Assembly: GCA_030148625.1 (NCBI GenBank)
Contig: JASBTC010000365.1
Coordinates: 1-8,853, forward strand
Length of the DNA stretch: 8,853 nucleotides
Source of the DNA: Sphingobium sp.
Lineage (GTDB): Bacteria; Pseudomonadota; Alphaproteobacteria; Sphingomonadales; Sphingomonadaceae
Direction of reading: 5' to 3'
Both the position numbers and the translations under genes were made by a program. The notes beneath the pieces were generated by a model that was not told where the DNA came from, made no database searches, and saw only the letters and a list, made by a program, of their open reading frames with translations. Of the stretch, positions 1 to 7,073 are shown one piece after another; the stretch's first letter is position 1; every line of letters starts with the position of its first letter.

Positions 1-1608
1 ACCACCGGCACCGATCCCAACCGCATCGTCTTCTGGTCGGGCTCGGCCTTCGATCCCGCGATGCGCGCCAGGGGCATCAATTGCCGCGACACCCATTCGG
101 AACCCAATAATCTGCGCTGCTGGATCAAGGGGGCGCTGCCCGAGCCCGGCTACACCTATGCCGGCAATGCGCTCGAATGGCCGACCATTCCCGAGGTGCT
201 GGAAACCGCCGGTGTCGACTGGCGCATCTATCCGGATCCCAACGACAATTGGACCGGCGCGATGCATGGCGGGCTGGCGTTCAAGGGTTTCCGCGAGGCC
301 AGGCCCGATTCGCCGCTCTACCGGCGCGGCATGAGCGCTTTCTCGCTCGAACGGCTGGCGCAGGATGTCCGCGACGGGACGTTGCCCGCAGTCTCATGGG
401 TGCTGCCGCCCAAGCAATGGTCCGAACATCCGTCGGCCTCGACGCCGATCGAAGGCGCGGCCTTCACCGCGCGCGTGCTCGATGCGCTCACCGCCAATCC
501 GGACGTGTGGAGCGGCACGGTCTTTTTCCAGACCTTCGACGAGAATGACGGGCTGTTCGACCATCTGCCGCCCGCGGCCCCGCCATCCTACAATCCCGAC
601 GGCAGCCTGGCCGGTGGCGCGACGCTCAGCCTGCCGGGCCATTATTTCGACGACCATGAGGATAAATACACGTCGCGCGACGATGTCGGTACGGGGACGA
701 CGCGCCCCTGGGGGCTGGGGCCGCGCGTGCCCATGTATGTCGTCTCGCCATGGAGCAAGGGCGGCTGGGTGAGCAGCGAGATATTCGATCACACTTCGGT
801 CGGCCAGTTCCTCGAAAAAAGGTTCGACATCACCATTCCGGCGATCAGCCCATGGCATCGTTCGGTCTGCGGCGACCTGACCTCCTGCTTCGATTTTTCC
901 GGTCCCGAGGATGCGGCGTTTCCCGCCTTGCCCGATGTCAGCAAGGCGACCGAGATCCTCGACGGCCATCTTCAGCGGCCGAAGCTCCTGCCGCCGCGTG
1001 CGCCGCAGGCGCTGTTCCAGGAACGGGGGATCAGGCGGTCGCGCGCCTTGCCCTACGCATTGCATGTCGATGCGCGCCTTGCGGAGGCGGGAGACGCGAT
1101 CGGCCTGTCCTTCGTCAACGAAGGGAGCGTGGGCGTCGTCTATCACGTCTATGACCGACACAATCTCGACCGCATTCCGCGCCGCTACACGGTGGAAGCG
1201 GGCAAGAGCCTGGTCGACAGCTGGGCGGGCGACGCGGAGGGCCGATTCGACCTCTGGGTGCTTGGCCCGAACGGTTTCCTTCGCCATTTCAAGGGCGCGC
1301 TCGGCAAGGCCGCGCGCGCGCCGATCCCGGCGGTTCGCTACGATCGCAAGCGCCGCGCGCTCGCATTGTCATGGCGCAACATGGGGGATGCGCCGGCGGC
1401 GATCAGGCTGAGCAACGACGCCTATGGCAAGGGTGCGCCGCAGACGCTGAGCGTGGCCGGCAGCGGCCAGCTCACGCATCGCTGGCCGGTTGCGGAGAGC
1501 CATGACTGGTATGATCTGACCATCGCCATGGACGGCATCGACATCCGGATGGCCGGGCGTATCGAAACCGGCGCGCATGGCATCAGCGATCCGCTGATGC
1601 ATATCTGA
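1..1608 (+). CDS. Phosphocholine-specific phospholipase C, C-terminal 535 residues (5' end outside window)
   Basis: The reading frame is open from the first base and ends at TGA 1606-1608. The ATG at 61 is internal, because the 20 codons before it (TTGTDPN...FDPA) already match the family, so no start is visible. Residues are numbered from the first base. The DENDG motif at 180-184, the VPMYVVSPW segment at about 243-251 and the DHTS motif at 263-266 are hallmarks of the bacterial phospholipase C/acid phosphatase AcpA superfamily. Two C-terminal beta-domains of the PLC type (DUF756) follow, at about 345-430 and 440-525, and the protein ends in the family-typical ETGxxxISDP. Known members are about 700 residues, are usually Tat-exported, and split phosphatidylcholine or sphingomyelin into phosphocholine and a lipid. 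The missing 150 or so residues should hold the signal peptide and the first metal ligands. The family call is firm; substrate preference is inferred. It stands apart from the next gene by 305 bases. Confidence 0.93.
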   Translation, partial: TTGTDPNRIVFWSGSAFDPAMRARGINCRDTHSEPNNLRCWIKGALPEPGYTYAGNALEWPTIPEVLETAGVDWRIYPDPNDNWTGAMHGGLAFKGFREARPDSPLYRRGMSAFSLERLAQDVRDGTLPAVSWVLPPKQWSEHPSASTPIEGAAFTARVLDALTANPDVWSGTVFFQTFDENDGLFDHLPPAAPPSYNPDGSLAGGATLSLPGHYFDDHEDKYTSRDDVGTGTTRPWGLGPRVPMYVVSPWSKGGWVSSEIFDHTSVGQFLEKRFDITIPAISPWHRSVCGDLTSCFDFSGPEDAAFPALPDVSKATEILDGHLQRPKLLPPRAPQALFQERGIRRSRALPYALHVDARLAEAGDAIGLSFVNEGSVGVVYHVYDRHNLDRIPRRYTVEAGKSLVDSWAGDAEGRFDLWVLGPNGFLRHFKGALGKAARAPIPAVRYDRKRRALALSWRNMGDAPAAIRLSNDAYGKGAPQTLSVAGSGQLTHRWPVAESHDWYDLTIAMDGIDIRMAGRIETGAHGISDPLMHI

Positions 1609-1669
1609 ACGCTTTGCAGTTCGACGAATCCATCGAACGACTCGAAAATCGCGATCAAACAAAGGCCTG

Positions 1670-1707
1670 GATCGAGCTGCGTGATTCCGAAATCACGTAG
1701 CTCGATC
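1670..1707 (+). terminator. 17-bp near-perfect hairpin after the phospholipase gene; possible terminator
   Basis: The left arm 1670-1686 (GATCGAGCTGCGTGATT) and right arm 1691-1707 (AATCACGTAGCTCGATC) pair over 17 positions, with a single G-T (G-U in RNA) pair, around a 4-base loop CCGA. It begins 61 bases after the phospholipase stop codon. No T run follows on the + strand, so it is not a textbook intrinsic terminator. On the - strand a mildly T-rich stretch follows. It could end the phospholipase transcript, stabilise its 3' end, or be a protein-binding palindrome or dispersed repeat. The inverted repeat is certain; the role is inferred. Confidence 0.5.
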
Positions 1708-1804
1708 GATGAGCGCCGATATGTTCAGCCGGATCCGTCAATGGTGCGCGGCGTGTGCAGTCGCTGGTCGGCGAGTTCATGGCGTCGGCGGCGATTCAGG
1801 GTCC

Positions 1805-1864
1805 TGACCCGTTCGGGGGGGAAGGGGGGCGGATATCCGGTCCGCCACCCCTTGACCCGTTCGG
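1805..1864. repeat. Paired 12-base direct repeats flanking an imperfect hairpin upstream of the cupin gene
   Basis: TGACCCGTTCGG occurs at 1805-1816 and again at 1853-1864, a spacing of 48 bases. Between the copies is a very G-rich run and an imperfect inverted repeat: 1824-1833 (GGGGGGCGGA) pairs with 1841-1850 (TCCGCCACCC) with one mismatch, around a 7-base loop. The second copy overlaps the TTGACC hexamer that could be a -35 box and lies 50 bases before the cupin start. The layout would fit an operator with two binding sites, but could also be a remnant repeat. Confidence 0.4.
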
Positions 1865-1901
1865 ATCCCACGGCAGACAAGGCTCGCATCAATAGCTGAA
1901 C

Positions 1902-1907
1902 GGTGAG
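1902..1907 (+). promoter_or_regulatory. Ribosome binding site of the cupin gene
   Basis: GGTGAG lies six bases before ATG 1914. An in-frame TAG at 1893-1895 rules out an earlier start in this frame, so the site and the stop together fix the start. Confidence 0.55.
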
Positions 1908-1913
1908 CCCAAC

Positions 1914-2246
1914 ATGAATTTCCCCGACCTTGCGTTCACCGTCACCGACTGGGCCCAGGTTCCGGCGGTCGTCTATCCCGGCGAAACCGGTGAGGCGACC
2001 TGGCGGACCTTCGAGATCGGCGATCTGCGCGTGCGGATCGTCGAATATTCGCCGGGCTATCTGGCCGACCATTGGTGCGACCGCGGCCATGTCCTGTACG
2101 TGCTCGAGGGCGAACTGGTTTCCGAACTGCGCGACGGGCGCCGTTTCGTACTGACGTCGGGCATGAGTTATCAGGTGTCGAGCTCCGGCGACGCCGCACA
2201 CCGTTCGGTCACGCAGACAGGCGCGAAGATCTTCATCGTGGATTGA
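1914..2246 (+). CDS. DHCW-motif cupin fold protein
   Basis: This complete gene encodes 110 residues that form one small cupin beta-barrel. The name-giving D52-H53-W54-C55 is followed by H59, then the turn V63-L64-E65-G66-E67, a second strand block with GRRFVL (75-80) and GMSYQV (83-88), and H96 near the end. The histidines and the Glu are placed as expected for metal binding in a cupin, although the H53/H59 spacing differs from the classic HxH. The protein closes with the family-typical KIFIVD. There is no signal peptide, so it is probably cytoplasmic. The DHCW family is widespread and its biochemical role is not established. It appears to be transcribed alone: the neighbour upstream is 305 bases away, and the next gene converges from the other strand. 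Family assignment is firm, function unknown. Confidence 0.9.
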   Translation: MNFPDLAFTVTDWAQVPAVVYPGETGEATWRTFEIGDLRVRIVEYSPGYLADHWCDRGHVLYVLEGELVSELRDGRRFVLTSGMSYQVSSSGDAAHRSVTQTGAKIFIVD

Positions 2247-2248
2247 TC

Positions 2249-2281
2249 GCGACGTTCGTCGCCGGACGCCGCCGCGGCGTC
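2249..2281. terminator. Two short hairpins at the convergent gene junction; possible bidirectional terminator
   Basis: Two inverted repeats lie in the 33 bases between the cupin stop (2246) and the stop of the opposing gene (2280). The first is GCGAC/GTCGC at 2249-2253 and 2258-2262 with loop GTTC. The second is GACGCC/GGCGTC at 2265-2270 and 2276-2281 with loop GCCGC. Neither is followed by a T run, so termination is suggested mainly by position between convergent genes. Confidence 0.35.
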
Positions 2282-3383
2282 AATCTCCCGTGGCGGCGAG
2301 GGCCTGGCGGAAGATCTGCCGTGCACGGAACAGGATCATTTCGCGCCAGTCCTGGTGATCGGAGCAAAATTGATCGCGCATGGTCTTGCGCGCGCGACGT
2401 CCGTCTTCGCTCATCGGGTCGCCACCGCCATATCGATGGAACCAATGGTCGCGCCGATAGGCTTCGCGGTTCAGCCTTTGCTCGAAAACGCCATATTCCA
2501 GGCAGATATAGACATGGTTGCCGTCGCCCAGAATGCGATCCCACAGCATCTGCAGCGTGCCCGTCACCGGTGCCGCGAACGACGTGCCGAGATCGGGTGA
2601 GGTCAGCGACGGGCCGAAGATCCGGCCGGCGATCGCGTGCGATCGGCTGTCGGGCCGATGCTCGCTTTGCGGCTCGCCATAGCCGAACGGGCCCAGGCCG
2701 GTATGCACGTCGAGGATGGTGACGAATTCGCGGTCCCTCAGCCGATAATCGTCGATGATCCGCTCCAGGCGGATGCGCGCGCTCGATGGCTCCACGCCGC
2801 CATAGAACATGCCATGCGGATCGACATATTGGCCGCCCTTCACCGCGATATCGAAGGCGCGCTGGCCATGTTCGGCGCGATAGGCGTCCAGCGCAGCTTC
2901 GGCGCGGGCGACCGTGCCGGGATCGAGCGATGCGGGAACGAGGAACGGCGCGACATCGGGATAGGCGGTGTTGACCGGAACGCCGTGCGCGAAGTCCACG
3001 CAGTTGCGATTGAGATCGCAGCCTTCCTCCGTCACCCGGCGATCCCATGCGAAGCCATAGGCGTTGAGCGCATGGACCAGCAGCACCGCCTGGTCGGGGG
3101 CGAGCAGGGCGGCCGCCCCCGAATACAGCCAGTCGAGCTGCACGCCCGAACCGCAATATCCCTCGACGCCATGCGTCGCCGACAGGATCACGATCACGCG
3201 GCTGGCATCCGCCGGGCCGATCCAGCAGCTATCGGTTGCCAGCGGGGCTCCATCGGGCCCGGTCGCATCGAGCGGATAGCTGCGCACGGCATCGCCGGCC
3301 GCGGCCAGAAAGCGCTGCCGCGCGTCCTGATAATCGGCCGAGAAACACGCGGCGCTCGCGCTTGCGAGATCGGTGAGGCTCAT
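2280..3383 (-). CDS. DUF2817 family M14-like zinc hydrolase
   Basis: This complete protein of 367 residues belongs to DUF2817, a branch of the M14 (zinc carboxypeptidase-like) superfamily. The motif H71-G-V-E74-G-Y supplies the first two zinc ligands and H227 in DVHTG the third. E296 in CLEYG sits where the catalytic Glu of M14 enzymes is expected, and N125-R126 in DLNRN resembles the substrate-carboxylate-binding NR pair. No signal peptide is seen, so it should act in the cytoplasm. Such enzymes remove a C-terminal amino acid or an acyl group; the substrate here is unknown. Its ATG (3383-3381) overlaps the TGA of the amidohydrolase gene by four bases (ATGA), with only a weak ribosome binding site, so it probably depends on translational coupling. 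It is the last gene of the - strand unit, ending 33 bases from the convergent cupin gene. Confidence 0.87.
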   Translation of the reverse strand: MSLTDLASASAACFSADYQDARQRFLAAAGDAVRSYPLDATGPDGAPLATDSCWIGPADASRVIVILSATHGVEGYCGSGVQLDWLYSGAAALLAPDQAVLLVHALNAYGFAWDRRVTEEGCDLNRNCVDFAHGVPVNTAYPDVAPFLVPASLDPGTVARAEAALDAYRAEHGQRAFDIAVKGGQYVDPHGMFYGGVEPSSARIRLERIIDDYRLRDREFVTILDVHTGLGPFGYGEPQSEHRPDSRSHAIAGRIFGPSLTSPDLGTSFAAPVTGTLQMLWDRILGDGNHVYICLEYGVFEQRLNREAYRRDHWFHRYGGGDPMSEDGRRARKTMRDQFCSDHQDWREMILFRARQIFRQALAATGD

Positions 3384-4879
3384 CGCGCCACATCCGCCCG
3401 CGCATGTGCGAGCAGCGTGTCGAGTGCGGCGCGATCGAACAGCCGGCCATTGCGGATCACCGCATCGATCCGGCGGATATTGCCGATATCGATCAACGGA
3501 TCGGCATCGAGCAGGACGAGATCGGCGATCCGGCCTTCTGCAATCGTTCCACGTCGTTTCTCCATCTTCATATATCGCGCCGCCGAGAGTGTCGCCGCGC
3601 GCAGGACCGCAAGCGGCGGCAGGCCAGACTGGGCGAGCATCTCCATTTCGAGATGATAGCTGAAGCCCGGAAATATGTAGGAGTCGGGCGAATCCGACCC
3701 CACCAGGATCGGAACGCCCGCGCGATAGGCCTCACCCGTCACGCGCATCGCGTGCAGCAGGAAACGGTGCAGCGCAAGCTGTGTCCTGGCAGGCAGCGCC
3801 GCATAGCGATCGGCATCCGCGTTCCAGGATTTCTGCGTGTCGGCGTCGATATAGGCCAGCAGCGGGTCGCTTCGATATTCACGGAAGCCCGCCAGCACAT
3901 CGAAGCGGCGCGTGACCAGGGTGGGGGTGTAATGGACCTGCTTGCGTGCCATCGTCGCGAGCAGGGCCCGGCATGCGCCGGCATCATAGCTATCGACCAC
4001 CTCATCGGTAAAACCGGCGAAATCGGGATAGGCCAGATTGCTCTCGAAGCGATGTTCCGCACTGTCGAGATAATAAGCGCGCCGGCGCGCATCGACCACC
4101 GGTGCGCATGCCCATGTCAGCGATTGCGCATGTTCGAGCGTCACCTGGCCGAGCGCAATGGCTGTCGCCACGGGGACTTCCCTGGGAACATGCCCGCTGG
4201 CGGACAGCCCGGCGCGCGCCGCCGCGCGCATCATCGCCGCATAGGCCGGGGCGGGAATCGAATCGTACGGCTTGATGAAGCCGAGGCCCATCCGTTGTAC
4301 CGTCGCGACCAGCCTGCGCGCATCGCCTTCGGTCTCGATGGCAAAGTCCCGGCCGTCATCGTCCGGCGACGATTTCGCATCCGGTTCGCGGCCATTTGCC
4401 GCGCGCAGCGGAGACGCGATCACTTCCGGTGCCGCGATCGCGCCCTTTGCGGTTTCCGCGATCATTGTCCGCAGCGCGATCATCGACAGGTCGTTGCCCA
4501 TGTCGCGCATCGCCACGATGCCGTTCGCGAGCTGCATGGCGAGCGCCTTGCGCGCGGAACGCTGGTCGGCCGGCAGATGCGCGTGCATCTCCCACAGGCC
4601 GGGAATCAGGAATTTGCCGGAACCATCGACGATCCGGGCATATGCGGGGGCGGGCAGCTCGTTCGCGCCGATGCGTGAGATCATGCCGCCTTCGATCAGC
4701 ACCGATCTATGCGCCAGGCGCGCGGAAGCCGGATCCTGGGCCGAGACGTCGATCACGGTGACGTCGCGCAGCAGCACGGCATCTTTTTGCGCCTGCACCG
4801 TGGCGGCCATTCCGAGCAGCGCGATCGTGCACAGCGTGCGCACTGCCAGTCTGGCGGTTGATCCGAAGCCATTCGCCAT
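3380..4879 (-). CDS. Exported amidohydrolase (Xaa-Pro dipeptidase / imidazolonepropionase-like)
   Basis: Starting at ATG 4879 this is 499 residues of the metal-dependent amidohydrolase superfamily. The metal and catalytic positions are all visible: H99-x-H101 in EMHAH, K203 in FIKPYD (likely the carboxylated bridging lysine), H230 in SGHVP, H250 in LEHAQS and D396 in GSDSPD. The C-terminal GRIADLVLLDADPL is the usual composite-domain strand. Two upstream in-frame ATGs (4915, 4897) exist. I prefer 4879 because GGGAGA precedes it at good spacing and because it gives a classic signal peptide: R10 and R14, a hydrophobic stretch 16-28, and cleavage after VQA (residue 30). It should therefore be periplasmic. 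Relatives hydrolyse N-acyl or Xaa-Pro dipeptides and other cyclic or linear amides; the substrate is not readable from sequence. It lies 40 bases after the peptidase gene and overlaps the DUF2817 gene by ATGA. Confidence 0.88.
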   Translation of the reverse strand: MANGFGSTARLAVRTLCTIALLGMAATVQAQKDAVLLRDVTVIDVSAQDPASARLAHRSVLIEGGMISRIGANELPAPAYARIVDGSGKFLIPGLWEMHAHLPADQRSARKALAMQLANGIVAMRDMGNDLSMIALRTMIAETAKGAIAAPEVIASPLRAANGREPDAKSSPDDDGRDFAIETEGDARRLVATVQRMGLGFIKPYDSIPAPAYAAMMRAAARAGLSASGHVPREVPVATAIALGQVTLEHAQSLTWACAPVVDARRRAYYLDSAEHRFESNLAYPDFAGFTDEVVDSYDAGACRALLATMARKQVHYTPTLVTRRFDVLAGFREYRSDPLLAYIDADTQKSWNADADRYAALPARTQLALHRFLLHAMRVTGEAYRAGVPILVGSDSPDSYIFPGFSYHLEMEMLAQSGLPPLAVLRAATLSAARYMKMEKRRGTIAEGRIADLVLLDADPLIDIGNIRRIDAVIRNGRLFDRAALDTLLAHARADVAR

Positions 4880-4883
4880 ATCG

Positions 4884-4889
4884 TCTCCC
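4884..4889 (-). promoter_or_regulatory. Ribosome binding site deciding the amidohydrolase start
   Basis: On the - strand GGGAGA ends four bases before ATG 4879. The alternative ATG at 4915 follows the preceding gene's TAA by four bases and has no purine-rich site, and the one at 4897 has only a weak GGGA. Confidence 0.6.
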
Positions 4890-4919
4890 GGTCCCTTCAT
4901 CGATCGTCCCGCCATTGGC

Positions 4920-7073
4920 TTATCGGCCGAGATCGGCGCCCGGACAGGCCGGGTCGCCCTTCAAATTGGTCAGGAAATATTCCCATGTCCGAAGGCGCAG
5001 CGCGCGTTCGCTGGTCTCCGAATATCCCGAATGTCCCTCGCCGGGCAGGATCAGCAGGTCGAACCTCTTGCCCGCGTCGATCAGGCTTCGCACCAGCCGG
5101 AGCGTCTGGCCGACATTCACGTCATCGTCCTGATCGCCATGCACCAGCAGCAATTTCCCCCTCAGTCGCGCCGCCAGCGCCGCGTTCGTCGGATAGGGCG
5201 CGGATTGCGCGCCGAAATTGAATTCGGTCGAATTCTGCTCGTAGAGACCATTGTCATGGTTGCCCGCGATGGCGACGCCCACTTTGTAGAGATCGGGCCG
5301 GGCAAGCAGTGCTGCCGCCGCCATGAAACCGCCGCCCGATCGCCCCCAGATGCCGACCCGGTCCGGATCGACGAACGGGTAGCGGGCCGCCAGCTGTTCC
5401 AGCGCCGCCGCATTATCCTCGATCGCATAGTCGCGCGACACGCCGGGCCTGCGTGCGAAGAACTGATAATCCCTGCCGCGCGCCGGCGATCCGCCGCGCT
5501 GTCCGAAGGTCACGACGACGAAACCGAGTTCCGCCAGAGCCGCATTGGGGTGTGAGGGTATGAAACCGGTGGGGACGACGTCGTTCGACGGCCCCGGATA
5601 GCCCTGCACGATCACCGGATATCGTTTTCCCGCAGCGACCTCGGGTGGCAGCCACATCATGCCTTCGATCCGGGTCCGGCCATCGGCGGCTTTCAGATCC
5701 AGCGGAATCGGGGCGCGCCACCCGGCCTTGCGAAGCGTGCCGGGATCGGGCTGTTCGAGGGGCCGCAAGACGGCGCCATTGCGGTCCCGAAGCGCAAGCA
5801 CCGGAGCGGCGTCGGGCCGGGCGATGGTATCGATCAGATAGTGCCCGTCGGGGCTGGGCGAGACGATATGGCTGGCCGCGTCGTCGTCGAGGCGCGTCAG
5901 CCCGCTTCCGTCCAGCCGGACGCGATGAAGCTGCGTCCGCCCGCTGCTGCCCTTGCCATCGGCAAAGGCGGTGAACAGCAATTCGCCGCGCGCCGCATCG
6001 ACGGCCACGATCCGGTCGACCGAAAAGGCGCCCCGGGTGACCTGACGGACCAGCCGGCCGTCGCGGTCATAGAGATAATAATGCGCCCAGCCGTCGCGGT
6101 CCGATTTCCAGAGAAAACCGTCGGCGAGTTCGAGGAATTCGACATGGCGGACGCCGGACGCGCCCGCCGGTTCCTTCAGGACGGTGCGGACCCTGCCGTC
6201 CGCTAGGGCGGCTGCGGCGAGTTCGACGCGGCCATAGTCGCGCGACATCCGCGCGAAATAGAGCGAGCGGCCGTCGTTCGCCGGCGCGATCCCGCCCTCG
6301 CCGATATCCATATTGCCGAGATAGTCCCAACCATCGGCGGTGATGCGGTGCGATGCGCCCGATGCGGCATTGACCAGCCAGAGCTCCGGAACCGGGATCG
6401 CACTTTCGCCGGGAAGCGCCATTTTTTGCCGGCGCAGCGTCGGGCGTGGCGTTGCCAGCGCATCGATCAACCAGAGATCGCCGACCGCGCGATGATCCTG
6501 CCGCGCGATCCAGAACCAGGGGCCATTGCCGATCCAGTGCGGCGCCGGGCTCGCCTTGGATGGCGGCATCTCGATCGGATTGCTGCGCGCCATTGCCGGA
6601 TCGAAGCTGTACCAGATTTCGCCGTCGCGGCTGATCCGCCTTGGCGGGCCGGAGCCGCCGGCGACATAGAGGTCATGCGCGCGCACGATCACGCGGAAGC
6701 GGCCGTCCGGCGATATGGCTGTGTCCCGGCGCGTTGCCGCGCCCGGCGATATTCCGCCGCTCGCCACGTCGAAACGCATCTCGCCGTCGCCCGACACGGG
6801 AAAATCGCGTCGTGTCATGGTGGCGGGATCGAACAATATGATCCTCCGCCCCGCCGGATCCGAGGTCTCGTACCAGAAGCGACCGTCCGGCAACCAATGG
6901 ACCATCGCATAGGGCGGCAGTCCCCTGCTTCCCGGCCTGTAACCCGTCTGCACCGGCAGGCCGCGGAGCACATCGTTCATTGCTGCAGGGGTCAGCCGCT
7001 CGGCGCGCTGCATCGCCTCCGCCGCCGCGCATTGCCCGGCCAGCGCGGAAACCAGGAGGAGCGCGGCGATCAT
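4920..7073 (-). CDS. S9 family serine peptidase, DPP IV / prolyl oligopeptidase type, exported
   Basis: The complete protein has 717 residues. A leucine-rich leader (MIAALLLVSALAGQ) with an AAA-containing cleavage region at about 15-19 indicates export. Residues 30 to about 460 form the beta-propeller of the DPP IV N-terminal type, shown by an SPDG blade motif at 121-124, the stretch GDLWLIDA, then ALPGES and PELWLVN. The C-terminal alpha/beta-hydrolase domain carries a full triad: S579 in GRSGGG, D649 in HGDQD and H681 in GEGHSG. The family cleaves short peptides, often after proline. I do not see the DWxYEEE-type acidic pair that binds the free N-terminus in true DPP IV, so exact specificity is open. 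The start at 7073 overlaps the TGA of the M24 gene by ATGA, and it has no separate ribosome binding site. The frame remains open upstream to 8054, but that part is antisense-like noise over the M24 coding frame. It ends at TAA 4922-4920. Confidence 0.92.
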   Translation of the reverse strand: MIAALLLVSALAGQCAAAEAMQRAERLTPAAMNDVLRGLPVQTGYRPGSRGLPPYAMVHWLPDGRFWYETSDPAGRRIILFDPATMTRRDFPVSGDGEMRFDVASGGISPGAATRRDTAISPDGRFRVIVRAHDLYVAGGSGPPRRISRDGEIWYSFDPAMARSNPIEMPPSKASPAPHWIGNGPWFWIARQDHRAVGDLWLIDALATPRPTLRRQKMALPGESAIPVPELWLVNAASGASHRITADGWDYLGNMDIGEGGIAPANDGRSLYFARMSRDYGRVELAAAALADGRVRTVLKEPAGASGVRHVEFLELADGFLWKSDRDGWAHYYLYDRDGRLVRQVTRGAFSVDRIVAVDAARGELLFTAFADGKGSSGRTQLHRVRLDGSGLTRLDDDAASHIVSPSPDGHYLIDTIARPDAAPVLALRDRNGAVLRPLEQPDPGTLRKAGWRAPIPLDLKAADGRTRIEGMMWLPPEVAAGKRYPVIVQGYPGPSNDVVPTGFIPSHPNAALAELGFVVVTFGQRGGSPARGRDYQFFARRPGVSRDYAIEDNAAALEQLAARYPFVDPDRVGIWGRSGGGFMAAAALLARPDLYKVGVAIAGNHDNGLYEQNSTEFNFGAQSAPYPTNAALAARLRGKLLLVHGDQDDDVNVGQTLRLVRSLIDAGKRFDLLILPGEGHSGYSETSERALRLRTWEYFLTNLKGDPACPGADLGR

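Larger units (their letters stand above)
1609..1913. other. Intergenic region between phospholipase C and cupin genes
   Basis: No convincing gene is seen in these 305 bases. A short 6-bp inverted repeat (GTTCGA 1619-1624 with TCGAAC 1633-1638) lies just after the phospholipase stop, followed by the strong hairpin at 1670-1707 and the direct-repeat block at 1805-1864. A TTGACC hexamer at 1852-1857 resembles a -35 box for the cupin gene, but 17 bases later there is no good -10 hexamer, so a promoter is only suspected. Short open frames here (for example 1681-1899 and 1709-1807) lack a ribosome binding site and any recognisable protein. Confidence 0.6.

Noticed and set aside
394..1287. 297-codon - strand open frame opposite the phospholipase gene
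   Set aside because: Shadow frame. The + strand carries the complete set of phospholipase C motifs over the same bases.
1681..1899. 72-codon + strand frame (and a 32-codon frame at 1709-1807) between phospholipase C and cupin
   Set aside because: No Shine-Dalgarno site and no protein-like pattern. The frames run through the hairpin and direct repeats and match nothing I recognise, including transposase ends.
3404..4678. 424-codon + strand open frame opposite the amidohydrolase
   Set aside because: Antisense shadow typical of high-GC coding DNA. It shows no recognisable domain, while the - strand frame has all catalytic motifs.
4920..7073. Lasso peptide isopeptidase, which is also an S9 beta-propeller enzyme found in sphingomonads
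   Set aside because: No lasso precursor, maturation genes, TonB receptor or FecI/FecR-type regulators are visible, and the DPP IV-like propeller motifs fit a general S9 peptidase better. Genes beyond 8853 could reopen the question.
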